From positions 271,001-295,000 of the forward strand of contig JACVTC010000017.1 of NCBI GenBank assembly GCA_016946835.1: DNA of 24,000 nt, given 5' to 3'. Position 1 is the first letter of the stretch. The number at the start of each line of letters is the position of its first letter. The notes below the pieces were generated by a model, which saw only the letters and a list, made by a program, of their open reading frames with translations, made no database searches and was not told the DNA's origin. Position numbers and translations under genes: made by a program. Of this stretch, positions 1 through 13,049 are shown in pieces. The DNA comes from Neocallimastix lanati (nom. inval.) (lineage: Eukaryota > Neocallimastigomycota > Neocallimastigomycetes > Neocallimastigales > Neocallimastigaceae).

Positions 1-116
1 AAATTTTGAAGGTAATTTAATAATTTTATTATATAATTATTTTAAATTTAAAAATATATAATAATATTTTTTATTTTATATTATTATTTTATGAATAAGG
101 TTATTTATTTAAAAAG

Positions 117-2892
117 ATGAGTGGATTATTTGATAGAGTTACACCACTTGCTTTCGATCAGTTCTTATCACCTAATGAGTATGATGGTGTTAGAGAAGAA
201 CATGAAAGGAACCAAAGTATAATGGAAAGAGTTTATATAATAATTTTCATAATTTATGTTATAATTGGGTTATCAGCCTTAACAGTGTATGTAAAAAGTA
301 TTTTATTAAGTTTATATGAATTGGATATTAATAAAAATTTTATATAATATAGATTCTTCAGCTTAAGAGATTGGTATATTATTAAACAAAGAAATTTCAT
401 GTTAACTTTTATTAATGGTATATTTGCGTTTATTAGTGGTTTTGTGACTTTGGTAATAAATATAATTATTTACGATATAAATAAAATTGATGTATGAAAA
501 TTCTATTATTAAAATCAAATAAAATAACTAATATATATATATATTTAAATAAAAGCTTGTACAATTTAAACCTTTACCTTGTGGGGGTATGTATAATTGA
601 AAAAAATTAATAAATAAATTATTAAAAAAAATAATATAAATTAAATTTATATTAATAATAAATTATTTTTATATTATAAATAAATAATTAGTTACGTTAT
701 ATGTATCAGATGTTATTAATCCATTTTATAATGCTATGTAAGTATAATCATAATTTATATATTTTATTTTAAAAATAATTATTTTGAGAAAAAAATAACA
801 AAAAAAATTAAATTTAAAATAATCTATTATTTAAATTGTAGCTTTTTAAGTAGAAGTCTTAGAATTGTGTTACTTTATAGATTTAATATATTCAAAGGTA
901 AAAAACGTTATAAAATATAATAAATGTTAATATATTAAATAATTAAATAAATTATTAATTGTATAATTCTATTTATAGTTACTGCATTAAATAAGAAAAG
1001 AAAAGTAAAATCTACATTTATGGGAACTCAGGAACCAAATTATTATTTGCCAAAGGTCTACAAAAAAGTTGATAGAATAATATATGGTGTTATTGCTGCT
1101 CCAACAGTAAATATGAGTTGTCTATTAAAAATTTATTGTTTTATTGTATATGAATATTAATTGTATATTATTAAATTTTATTCATTTTAGATTTTAGCAT
1201 TATTTATTACAATATATATGCATACTCGTGAAACAGAAAAACATGAAAAATATTTAGACATTTGCAAGTAAGTATTAAAAAAAAAAATAATAAATATTAA
1301 ATAATTTAATAAATATTATACCGTTAAATGTAAATATTTTTTAAAAATTTTTTTATTTATATATATTTAAAAGTTTTACTAAGGTTAACGGTCCTGCTGC
1401 TGATTTATTGAAAAGTGAAGAAACAGGCAAAGTAATGGGTAAATTATATAGTATTGCTCAAATATTTGGTATGATAATGGCATTTGCAATGATAATTATG
1501 GTTTATTTTGTTTCTAAAGTTAAAGATAGTAGTAAATATGGTGCAAAGGTATTTATAAAATATAAAATAATTTTAATTTTAATTTTAAAAATTAAAATTA
1601 TAAATTATATTTTATTTTTCTATTTTTATTATAATTATTTTTTTAAATAAAAAAGTTAATACTAATTGAATATATTTATTTATAATAGTTTGAATGTCTT
1701 AGTACTATATTTTTAATTATTGCAATTACATTACTTAATTTATTTATTAACAAAGATGTTAGTAATGAAAAAATTGCAATGCATAATGGTATCAAGCAAG
1801 GATTAAGACAACAAAATCCAGGACAAACTTCACAATATATAATGGAAAACTATTCAAGTGCATTTAGTTCAATTCAATATCCATTAAGAATATTAATATC
1901 TATTTATGATTATACTAAAGGTGGAAGAGTTTTATTTTGTATAATTTCAACCTATATTATCTTTTCAGCTATTATTCTTCCAATTATTAAATGCTATAAT
2001 TCAAAGAAAGAGAAAAACAAGTATTTCCATGAGGTAAATAATAATAATAATAATAATAATAATAATTGTAATAATAGTAAAAATAATATTTAAAAAAAAA
2101 TTATTAGTGGTAGAAATAATAATAATAATAACATTTAAAAAAAAATATTAGTGGTAGAAGTAATTATAATAATAATAATAATAATAATATTTAAAAAAAA
2201 TATTAGTGGTAAAAGTAATAATAATAATAGGAATAATAATAATAATAAAAAATAATTTTTATTATAATAATAAATATATTGTATTATTTTATTTTTTTTT
2301 AAAAAATATTAAAAATTTAATTTTTATATGATCTATTTATTAAAAATAGCCCACAAGTTCAATTCAATACTTTTACAAGGTATTAAACTCACCACCACTT
2401 ATTGAAGAATTAAGAAATATTGCTATCAAGGAATTTTCAGTTGAAAATGTATTATTCTGGGAAAATTATCAAATTTTACAAAAAATGATATATCGTTACC
2501 AAATTGAATATAGGAAAGCAGAAAGAATTGGTAATCCAAAACTTATTAGTCAATATGATTTTGAAGGTTATTATCAACAACAATTACAAACATTCTCAGT
2601 ATCCTCTATGGATGATTATTCTTATGATCCAAATATGCCAGTTCCAAGAGAAATATTACCCTATTATGTAAGTTTCTATCAAACCTTTATTGATAGTATG
2701 GGTCCAGCCTCTGTAAATATTTCAGGTGCTACTGTTAAACATATTTATGGTGAAATGTGTACCTATCCAACTATTGGTATGTTTGATGAAGCTAAAAATG
2801 AAATTGTTGAAATGATGTACTCTTCAATTTTCCCAATTCTTTTAAGACAAAATAGAAAGCAATTACATAATGCTACTATCAACGGTTTTTAA
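117..2892 (+). CDS. 7TM-RGS protein, gene A (10 exons, 556 aa)
   Basis: Exons: 117-286, 353-452, 556-586, 692-737, 842-897, 979-1106, 1191-1267, 1374-1548, 1689-2033, 2350-2892. All introns are GT-AG and 66-316 nt long; the exons sum to 1671 nt and stay in frame to TAA. Hydrophobic segments lie near residues 39-57, 72-92, about 101-125 (weak), 166-187, 230-249, 264-281 and 342-362. The C-terminus (about 377-550) is an RGS domain: EFSVENVLFWENY matches the RGS core helix, followed by VNIS and FDEAKNEIVEMM. RGS domains accelerate GTP hydrolysis by G-alpha, and a 7TM-RGS layout is known from plant RGS1 and fungal GprK-like receptors. I infer a membrane protein with the RGS end in the cytosol. 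The start is the first in-frame ATG, and MSGLF resembles MSSFF of gene B. Every exon aligns with gene B. The ligand is unknown. Exon 9 carries a TM6-TM7 loop about 28 residues longer than in gene B. Confidence 0.85.
2080..2240 (+). repeat. Minisatellite inside intron 9 of gene A
   Basis: Three imperfect copies of a unit of about 44-55 bp lie in the 316-nt last intron (2034-2349). Each has a TTTAAAAAAAA run, then ATTAGTGGTA, then an (AAT)n stretch. The ATTAGTGG cores fall near 2103, 2147 and 2202, and the unit lengths differ through the (AAT)n part. It makes this the longest intron of gene A. The matching intron of gene B has simple (ATA)n instead. Confidence 0.75.
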
Positions 2893-3642
2893 ATAATTAA
2901 ATTATATAGCATAAACAAAATTTTTAAATAATTATATATATCAAAATTAAATATAATATTTAGTTCATTTTGTAAATATTAAAAAAAAAAAAAGTAAAAA
3001 AACAAAACAAAAAGAGAATTATAATCAAAATAAGTTATAAATTAATTTTAAACAATAATAAATTATATTTATAATTCATTTTAAAAATACTTAATATATT
3101 AATCTTTTTATTATTAATTTTTTTTTTTTTTTCTTAGAATTAGATTTATATATTTTATTTTATTATTTTTATATTTTGAAAAAAAAAAAAAGTATATATA
3201 TGAATATAAATATAAATATAAATATTTATTTATTTAAAAAAATATATATATACATATATATTTATTTAGAAATATAAAAATTAATAGAAATATATAATAT
3301 ATATAATTTTATATATATATATATTTATATATAAAAAAAAAAAAAAAGATATAATTACCCTATAAAACGTAAAACATAAAAAAAAAATATTCATAATTTA
3401 TTATATGTATATAACTATTATTATAATATACATATAATATATTAAATTAATAGATAGTAATAAAAAAAAAAAAATCTAAACATATTTAAATAAAAAACAT
3501 TATATAAAAAAAAATGAAGTAAAAATTATTTAATGAAGAAGTGTTGAAGTGTTATTAATAATTATTATCATTACTTTTGTTTATAATTGTAATTATAATT
3601 ATAGTAATGATGATGATTATGATGATGATTATTATGAATGAT

Positions 3643-3674
<32 letters not shown>
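2893..3674. other. AT-rich intergenic stretch after gene A
   Basis: This is non-coding DNA made of A and T runs and TA repeats, presumably holding the 3' UTR and terminator of gene A just after 2892. A weak hairpin pairs ATCATTACT near 3567 with AGTAATGAT near 3602, and a GAT-rich stretch follows. A T run ends at the left target-site duplication of the LINE. I see no gene. Confidence 0.6.
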
Positions 3675-3684
<10 letters not shown>

Positions 3685-3698
3685 ATTTAGGTATAAAT
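3675..3698 (+). repeat. Left target-site duplication of the LINE
   Basis: A 24-bp sequence containing TTTATTTAGGTATAAAT is repeated perfectly at 5032-5055, exactly flanking a poly-A-ended retroelement. Bases differ immediately outside both copies (T versus A on the left, A versus G on the right), which fixes the repeat length. Confidence 0.9.
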
Positions 3699-4991
3699 AA
3701 AATTTGAAGAAATATGTTTTAATTTCGTTTTAATATTAGTCTTGTTATATATTATGCTCCTCTCTTTGGTTCAAATAAGAGCAGATGTTCTAAAGCTCAA
3801 AAAATTATTAATGGAGGACTTTATTGGAGTTATGGATTTAAATCTCGCAATTCTTCTGTTAGTCTCTATTATATTACTCGTGAATTAAGAATACCTCCTC
3901 TTTCAGCTATCTGTGCAATATCTCAATTACGATGCTTTAGAAAATGGAAAAACTCATCATGTATTATTAATCATCTCACTAATAACATTCCTACTATGTC
4001 ACATTACTCATGGACTAAAGAATCAAGGACTTTGGATAAGAAATTAAATTGTAAGAAAACAAGTGAAATAAAAAAGTTTTATTGGGAAAGGGATGTCTTC
4101 AAACCCTCAAAAGCTAAAAAAGCAATTATTTACAAGGAGAATGATTTTGGATTTATTTCAGAAATCAGAAACTTAAAACATTTCAATATCCTAAGTATCA
4201 ATTGGGATTCTTTTGGATTTCTCGAATTAGGTGTGGTTTTAAATTTGACATTAGTATTTCCGTTAAGAGAAAAATAGTCTCAGAAGATTGCCCTAATTGT
4301 TGCCCTTGTTGTGGTGTTAGTGTACCTAGCTTTTCTCACTGGATCTTTACCTGTATAGAATTGAAAAATTACAGAAATAAATCTTTACCTTTTCTAGATG
4401 ATCTCTTTTTTGAAGTTTGCAATGATAATTGAACAAAAATCCTTGGATGTTTCTTTAGATTCAGAAAAGGATGATGATAATAATATTTATTATTATATAT
4501 TGAGTGCACTTCTTGGTGGGCGTTCAGTATATTCAAAAAATTAAAGTTAATGATGGGGAACAAAGACAATTAGTTGACAATATTTTTAAACAAAGTTCAA
4601 CTTCGTCAACTGTTCCGTATTTTGTGGGGATTGCGGAGTTTCTAACAAATGTAATACCATTAATTTGTCGATCTTTTAGTTTGATGATGAAATTGGTATT
4701 CCGTTGAATCTACCGTTACCCGGAGCGTCGACGTCGAAATGATAAGGCATGGATTTTCACCTCCAGATACAGATTCGATTGATAACACTAATACTGAAAT
4801 TATTACTCGCAATAATGGACGTGGTGTTATTATCGAGGAATGGGAAAAGTTAGAGGCTATTGCTTCTAACGCACTTTTATAATTTTATAATATATAATAT
4901 TTTATTTCATGTATTTTATTTGTTGCTTTTTTTTTATTTAATTTCATGTAATTTTATTATTATTATAAATTAAATAAAGTTATTCTCTAAG

Positions 4992-5031
<40 letters not shown>
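3699..5031 (+). mobile_element. 5'-truncated non-LTR retrotransposon (LINE) insertion
   Basis: This 1333-bp insertion is bounded by a perfect 24-bp direct repeat and ends in 36 A residues (4996-5031). That is the structure left by target-primed reverse transcription with 5' truncation. It carries only the C-terminal end of ORF2 and a short AT-rich 3' UTR (4883-4995). It is visibly richer in G+C than its surroundings, which suggests an insertion younger than the flanking decay. The intact duplication argues for little rearrangement since. Confidence 0.9.
3723..4882 (+). pseudogene. LINE ORF2 C-terminal fragment, frameshifted
   Basis: This is the tail of a LINE reverse-transcriptase polyprotein. 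The first frame (3723-4277) contains SRCSKAQKIINGGLYW and ELRIPPLSAICAISQLRCF, resembling the conserved region after the RT domain in fungal LINEs (compare the usual ELGIPP motif). The next frame (about 4202-4432) carries a CPCC-x8-H-x4-C zinc knuckle ending in SHWIFTC. Later frames hold SALLGGRSVY (near 4500), a segment to about 4707 with FLTNVIPLICRSF, and a tail ending in EEWEKLEAIASNALL with TAA at 4880-4882. At least three frameshifts and in-frame stops (TAG at 4275, TGA at 4430, TAA near 4540) break it. There is no endonuclease or RT active site here, so it cannot move by itself. Confidence 0.85.
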
Positions 5032-5034
<3 letters not shown>

Positions 5035-5055
5035 AAATTTTATTTAGGTATAAAT
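5032..5055 (+). repeat. Right target-site duplication of the LINE
   Basis: Perfect 24-bp copy of 3675-3698, directly after the poly-A tail. Confidence 0.9.
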
Positions 5056-5104
5056 GATAAATTATAAATTTTTAATATACATATTATTTAGAAATTGGGT
5101 TTCC

Positions 5105-5256
<152 letters not shown>

Positions 5257-5289
5257 AATGGAAAAATGGAAAAAGGTATCGTTGAATAA

Positions 5290-5811
5290 TTTATCACAAA
5301 ATAAATTAATACCTATTGAAATATGTACTAAAAATATAATGAATAGGACAATTGGTGAAAATCATGTTAAAGTAATTTCCTGAATGAATCATGAGTGTGT
5401 AAAATGTGTGTTAAAAAAAAAAAAAAATATTATATGTAACATTAATATCAAGTAATTTAATTTTCTTTTCTTCCTTCTTGGTGGAAGAGAATACAGACCG
5501 TTATATTAATTTAGATTTGATTAGATTACCAAAAAAAAAAAAAAAAAAAGAAAGGAAAGGAATGGGAATAATTTGTTTAATAACCAAATCATTTTTTTTG
5601 TAATTATTCCCCCAAAAAAAAATGTCCATTCCTTTTTTTGATAAACGATCTATAAGCTCCCCCCCCTCTCTCTCTCTTCTCTTTATATACAGAAATATTT
5701 TAATGTATTAATGACTTAGAGTAAGGGGGAGGAGGAGGAGGGGGCTAAAGTACCTTGCACACATGAATGACCCAAGGATAGCCAACTTCTATCTACCTAC
5801 CCCGTAGAAGT

Positions 5812-5849
<38 letters not shown>

Positions 5850-5989
5850 AAGAAGAAGAAGAAGAAGGGGAAGAAGGGGAAGGGTCAACCCTGAAAATTC
5901 AGTAAAGAAGATAGCGAGGCAAGCAGGATCAATGCCCTACTATGAAAAGAGAAGAAAAAGGAAAAGAAGAAGACCATCAAATTTCTTTT

Positions 5990-6033
<44 letters not shown>

Positions 6034-6120
6034 CTTTTAAATAGTAATGTTAATATGAAATAAAAATCGTATTTTAAAATAAAGGCAAAGATTGTAATAT
6101 TTACAGCTGTATAAAAAAAA
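5290..6120. other. Mixed-composition intergenic region, no clear gene
   Basis: This stretch is more complex than the surrounding desert. It holds an imperfect inverted repeat (GGAATGGGAATAATT at 5559-5573 against AATTATTCC and CCATTCC at 5602-5632), a CT-rich tract (about 5657-5680), a purine tract of GGA repeats (about 5724-5744), a GAA/GGGGAA purine tract (about 5850-5883), and poly-A and poly-T runs at 5814-5847 and about 5993-6033. A frame over about 5848-5990 is free of stops and very basic (…NPENSVKKIARQAG…), but it has no start codon and I do not recognise it. It may be debris of several retroelements. Confidence 0.5.
5745..5847 (+). other. Two stem-loops followed by poly-A (retroposed RNA or SINE-like)
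   Basis: CCTTG (5753-5757) pairs with CAAGG (5773-5777), and ACTTCTA (5785-5791) pairs with TAGAAGT (5805-5811). A 34-A run starts at 5814, two bases after the second stem. The segment has ordinary G+C content in an AT desert. This arrangement resembles the 3' end of a retroposed small RNA or SINE, but I see no clear target-site duplication and recognise no family. Confidence 0.35.
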
Positions 6121-6126
6121 AAAAGT

Positions 6127-6386
<260 letters not shown>

Positions 6387-6391
<5 letters not shown>

Positions 6392-7226
6392 TAATACCAA
6401 TAATTATAAATAATATTAATGATGGTGTGGTATTTTTTTTTTTTTTTTGGATACTTTATTATCAAACTTCTTTTTTTATGGTTATTTTATTTGTTTTATA
6501 ACGTTTAATTTCACAGTTTTCATTGGTGGAAAAAGTTTCATTCCTTATGAGGAAAATAAATTAAAGTTTGTCATATTGTGTTTAAGATATGTCAAACTTT
6601 ATTTCTTATAAAATTTTATTTATAATAAAAAATTTTTCCTTTTTCTTATTATAAATAAATAAATAAATAAATAAATAATATTAAATAGAAGAGAAAGCAA
6701 TGTGGTTCTTTCTTTTTTTTTTTTTTTTCTCCATTATAATAATATTAATTATTATTATTAAATATATATTAAATATTAAATTTAGCGATGTAGTTTCTAC
6801 TTTTTTTCCCATTATAATAATAGTTATAAAATAGATTAAAACATATTTATACAATGTAAAATCAATACCTTATTTAATAAGTAATATATAATAATAATAA
6901 TAATTATAATTATTATTATTTTAACAATAATAATAACTCAAAAAATATTAATTTTGTATTTTATTCTATATATGTATTTTATTCCAAAAAGAAAGTTCCC
7001 TTTTGCCATTACAAATTTTAATATTTCAATCAGAAATGATGATTTTATCTCCATTATTTTTTACATATATATTTTGGAAGTTGGAAAACTTTTTATTCTC
7101 TAAAAAAAATTATACTTTATTTATTATTATTTTTTTAATATTTTTCCTTTTTTATTGGCTTTTATTCATTTTTACCTATTAAATACTTTCTGTAAATAAA
7201 AAATAATAATATTAATTTTTAAAAAA

Positions 7227-7227
<1 letters not shown>
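6387..7227. other. AT-rich intergenic DNA with one good hairpin
   Basis: There is no supportable gene. The most structured part is an inverted repeat: 6563-6576 (AAAGTTTGTCATAT) against 6587-6600 (ATATGTCAAACTTT), 13 of 14 pairs with a 10-nt loop. An open frame overlaps it on the + strand (about 6479-6610), but its start is unclear and it resembles nothing I know. Confidence 0.4.
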
Positions 7228-7297
<70 letters not shown>

Positions 7298-7300
7298 ATT
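7228..7300. repeat. (AAAT)n microsatellite
   Basis: About 18 nearly perfect tetranucleotide AAAT units. Confidence 0.95.
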
Positions 7301-7334
7301 ATTAATTAGTTAAATAATTAATTAATTAAATAAA

Positions 7335-7514
7335 ATGAAACTTCGTAAGAACATTCCTAAAAATTCTTATTTTATTTTATTTTCACTATCTTTTTATAGT
7401 CTTAGAATATTCAATCCTCTAAAATGTCGTTCTATCAATTTAAGGGATGACCTTGTAGGTTTATACCTATATTATATCATTTGTATATCCACACTAATGT
7501 GTATGTACAAATGA
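7335..7514 (+). CDS. Possible small ORF, 59 codons, unrecognised
   Basis: An ATG at 7335 opens a 59-codon frame to TGA at 7512. The predicted peptide starts MKLRKNIPKNSYF, has a mixed middle (NPLKCRSINLRDD) and a hydrophobic end. Codon and base use are less extreme than in the flanks. However, its last 39 bases are a hairpin (ATCATTTGTA at 7476-7485 pairs with TACAAATGAT at 7506-7515), and no splice partner or family is evident. It may be transposon debris or chance. Confidence 0.15.
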   Translation: MKLRKNIPKNSYFILFSLSFYSLRIFNPLKCRSINLRDDLVGLYLYYIICISTLMCMYK

Positions 7515-7954
7515 TAATTTCTTTGAATTGTATGTATCATTGGTGAAAATGTTGTCAATACATATTTTATTTTTTAAAAAAAAAACAATAATAAACAAAT
7601 AATTCTATAATTCTATATTTAAATTATATTTTCAAAATATATTATTATGTCTAATAATTATTATATAAACTTTATTTTATATTATTTTTTTTTTAATTTA
7701 AATTATATACATATATATTTTTCATAAATTTCTTATTAATAGTATCCATTATATAAATTATAATTCCTTTATAATGAATCTTATTATATATATAAAAAAA
7801 AATATTATTAATACTTTTTTTAATTTTTATTATTTCAAAATATTTATATTATTTTATCATCATCATCATCATCATCATTATTATTATTATTATTTTTTTT
7901 TTAATAAATTTTTATGTATTGTTTTACTATTGTGCAAATTATTGTAAAACTTTT
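7515..7954. other. AT-rich low-complexity DNA
   Basis: A and T runs, a short CAT repeat near 7857-7878, and an ATT run. I see no gene. Confidence 0.6.
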
Positions 7955-8486
7955 ATATATTGTACAATATAGATAATGGTCATCTTTTCTTTTTCTTTTC
8001 TTTTCCTAGTTAAATATATATATATTGTACAATATAGATAATGATCATCTTTTCTTTTCCTTTTCTTTTTCTAATTATATATATTGTACAATATAGATAA
8101 TGGTCATCTTTTCTTTTTCTTTTCTTTTCCTAGTTAAATATATATATATTGTACAATATAGATAATGGTCATCTTTTCTTTTCCTTTTCTTTTCCTAATT
8201 ATATATATTGTACAATATAGATAATGGTCATCTTTTCTTTTTCTTTTCTTTTCCTAGTTAAATATATATAATATTGTACAATATAGATAATGGTCATCTT
8301 TTCTTTTCCTTTTCTTTTCCTAATTATATATATTGTACAATATAGATAATGGTCATCTTTTCTTTTCCTTTTCTTTTCCTAATTTTATATATTGTACAAT
8401 ATAGATAATGGTCATCTTTTCTTTTCTTAATTTTATATATATGTATATTGTACAATATAGATAATGGTCATCTTTTCTTTTCCTAA
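7955..8486 (+). repeat. Nine-copy minisatellite with palindromic core
   Basis: The core ATATTGTACAATATAGATAA, then TGGTCATCTTTTCTTTT and a CT-rich tail, recurs nine times. TGTACAATAT starts at 7961, 8026, 8085, 8150, 8209, 8275, 8334, 8393 and 8449. Spacings are 65, 59, 65, 59, 66, 59, 59 and 56. The first six copies therefore alternate long and short forms, a dimeric higher-order unit of about 124 bp. Long copies end CCTAGTTAAATATATA and short ones CTAATTATATA. Every copy contains ATATTGTACAATAT, a perfect 14-bp palindrome. No coding potential is seen. Confidence 0.95.
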
Positions 8487-8519
8487 AAGTACTACTTTTT
8501 CTTTTTTTTCTTTTTTTTT

Positions 8520-9060
8520 TTTATATAGAAATAATAGAGGTATTTTTAGGATGTATTTTGCATATAGTTTTTGATATATTTTAGCAAAAAAACCATATTG
8601 TTGTTATATATTTTTAATCTGGAGCCTTAATTGATTAATCATTATAGCATAGTTTTAGTATAATTGAACAATAAAATCCTATATATGTTTATATATTTAT
8701 ATCACGTGAATTTTTATTTAACGATAAACAGCTATATTGTTCATTGAATTATGCACATTCCAGATCGTTAATAAACATATAGGTTTTTAGCATATATATA
8801 GCATAAAACACTATTGTTTATATATATACAATTTCTGGATGCCTTTATTAATAAATATAAAATGGATTAGTTTTTGTATAAATATATGCTAAAAAAACCA
8901 TATGATTTAAATAATATAAAAATAAAATAAAAATAAAAATAAAAATAAAATAATAATATAATTAATTAAAATCACGTGAATTTAATATAGTGCTTTTTAG
9001 CATGTATTTGGTATTAAATGCATATGGTTTTAAATATTCAAAAAACTGAAAATATTGAAT
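8520..9060. repeat. Mosaic of short direct and inverted modules
   Basis: Several motifs recur. ATCACGTGAATTT is found at 8701-8713 and 8971-8983. GGTTTTTAGCATATAT at 8782-8797 is inverted as ATATATGCTAAAAAAACC at 8882-8899. ACCATATGATTT near 8897-8908 is inverted as AAATGCATATGGT at 9016-9028. TTTTTAGGATGTATTT near 8539 resembles TTTTTAGCATGTATTT near 8994. Such nested modules could be subterminal repeats of a DNA transposon or a protein-binding region. No open frame of note is present. Confidence 0.5.
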
Positions 9061-9084
9061 GAAACAAATGAACGTTTAAATGAG

Positions 9085-9200
9085 ATGAAGCAAAAGAAGG
9101 GGAGTGAGAGATCGAGCACGTAACGTAGTGAAGCTGCGTAGAGGCTCGAGATCACCCGAGAGTGAGCGTAGTCGAATCAGTAAATGAAGTTGAATGAAAA
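9085..9200. other. GC-rich island in AT desert
   Basis: The 60 bases from 9121 contain about 32 G or C, far above the surroundings. The island has GAGTGAGAG (near 9101) and GAGAGTGAGCG (near 9159) and an imperfect inverted pair, GATCGAGC (9111-9118) with GCTCGAGATC (9143-9152). Stops occur in the frames I read. The origin is unknown; a structured RNA or a relic of foreign or mobile DNA are both possible. Confidence 0.5.
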
Positions 9201-9641
9201 TATTGAGGTTTTTTAAAATAAAATTTCTATTAAATATTATTTTTTTTTTTTTTTTTTTTTTGTATTCTTATTAATAACTTTTATACTATATAACAAAAGT
9301 TTTCTACTAAAATAGATAATAAAAATAATATTAAATATTTTTATTATAAAATTTTTTATATCTATATCATTAATTTTATGAATACTAAAAAATTAATAAG
9401 CATAGAAGGTTAAAAAAAAAAATAACAATTTTTTTTATAAAAATTTTATATAAAAATATATATATATATATATTTTTTAAATATATTTTTATTTTTAAAT
9501 AATATATATATATTTTTTTAAATAATATTTTATTCATATATTTAATTAAAAGATTTTATAAACTTTTAATTTTTATTAAATCTTAATATAAAGATTTTTT
9601 TTTAAAGAATTTTTAAAGATTATATGTATTATATATATAAA
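9201..9641. other. AT-rich low-complexity DNA
   Basis: Homopolymers and TA runs only; no gene seen. Confidence 0.6.
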
Positions 9642-9838
9642 TGTCAATAGTCAGGAATTTATAATTAATAATTATGTCAATTTTATTAATATATTTTATG
9701 ATAAAGAGTTACTAACGCTTAATTATTTTAAAATAAATACTTTTATATTAATACATTGTGGCTTATACATTATTTATATTACAATATATTTCAATAACAT
9801 TTGATGCTTATTTTTCATACATTTCATGTATTCTAACA
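9642..9838 (-). mobile_element. Solo LTR, Ty1/copia type
   Basis: This 197-bp segment starts TGTCAATAGTC and ends TTCTAACA, and aligns along its length with the LTR at 20440-20649. Shared blocks include TTATGTCAATTTTATTAATA, TTATGATAAAGAG, TACATTGTGGCTTA and CATTATTTATATTA. TG…CA ends are typical of LTRs. The strand follows the polypurine tract beside the second copy. Flanks are ATAAA and ATATA, a 4/5 match that could be a decayed 5-bp duplication. No internal element sequence is adjacent, so it is probably a solo LTR left by recombination. Confidence 0.7.
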
Positions 9839-12713
<2,875 letters not shown>

Positions 12714-12763
12714 CGGTTGGAATATTATTATTATTATTATTATTAATTATTATTATCAATCAT

Positions 12764-12789
12764 TCATTTGAAACTTTTAATTATCAACA
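12764..12789 (+). repeat. 26-bp direct repeat, left copy
   Basis: CATTTGAAACTTTTAATTAT and the bases following are identical at 13234-13259. Both copies are preceded by TTGGA(A)T plus an (ATT)n run, so the similarity extends leftwards. Together the copies bracket a block with coding-like sequence. Confidence 0.85.
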
Positions 12790-12854
12790 TTTAATTATTT
12801 TTTATTTATTTATTTTTTTTTTTTTATTTTTTTGTATTTTTATTTTGTTACTAT

Positions 12855-13049
12855 ATGTCACCCAAATATTTATTAATAGTGATGGATGAATTTGAATTCC
12901 ACTCTGCCCTGTCATGGTTAACAAAAGTAAGTTTGTGCTAAGAAGTCATTTTATGAGAGGCTGTAATGTCCTCCAAAGAGGTTGAAAATCAAATTGAAAT
13001 ACGGAGAGACCTTTATAATTCATGGATTACATTGAATATTGAAAAATGA
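12855..13049 (+). pseudogene. Broken reading frame in a complex block, unknown family
   Basis: One frame runs from ATG at 12855 to TGA at 13047, interrupted by TAA at 12939 and TGA at 12954. The first part (28 codons) reads MSPKYLLIVMDEFEF then HSALSWLTK, followed by GTAAGT, which could be a splice donor, although no acceptor is obvious. The second part starts with its own ATG at 12966 and reads MSSKEVENQIEIRRDLYNSW. Composition is ordinary and codon choice looks coding-like, unlike the flanks. I do not recognise it. It could be a dead gene fragment, a transposon piece or a non-coding RNA. Confidence 0.35.

Noticed and set aside
5470-5530. Possible LINE tail motif (LLGGREY-like) near 5485
   Set aside because: Only about seven residues resemble the LLGG region of the LINE at 4500; too short to call.
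7955-8486. CRISPR-like array
   Set aside because: Repeats are head-to-tail with repetitive AT/CT spacers rather than unique ones, in a eukaryotic context without cas genes.
9085-9200. tRNA gene in the GC island
   Set aside because: A GTCGAATC stretch recalls a T arm, but no matching acceptor stem, anticodon arm or A box could be built on either strand.
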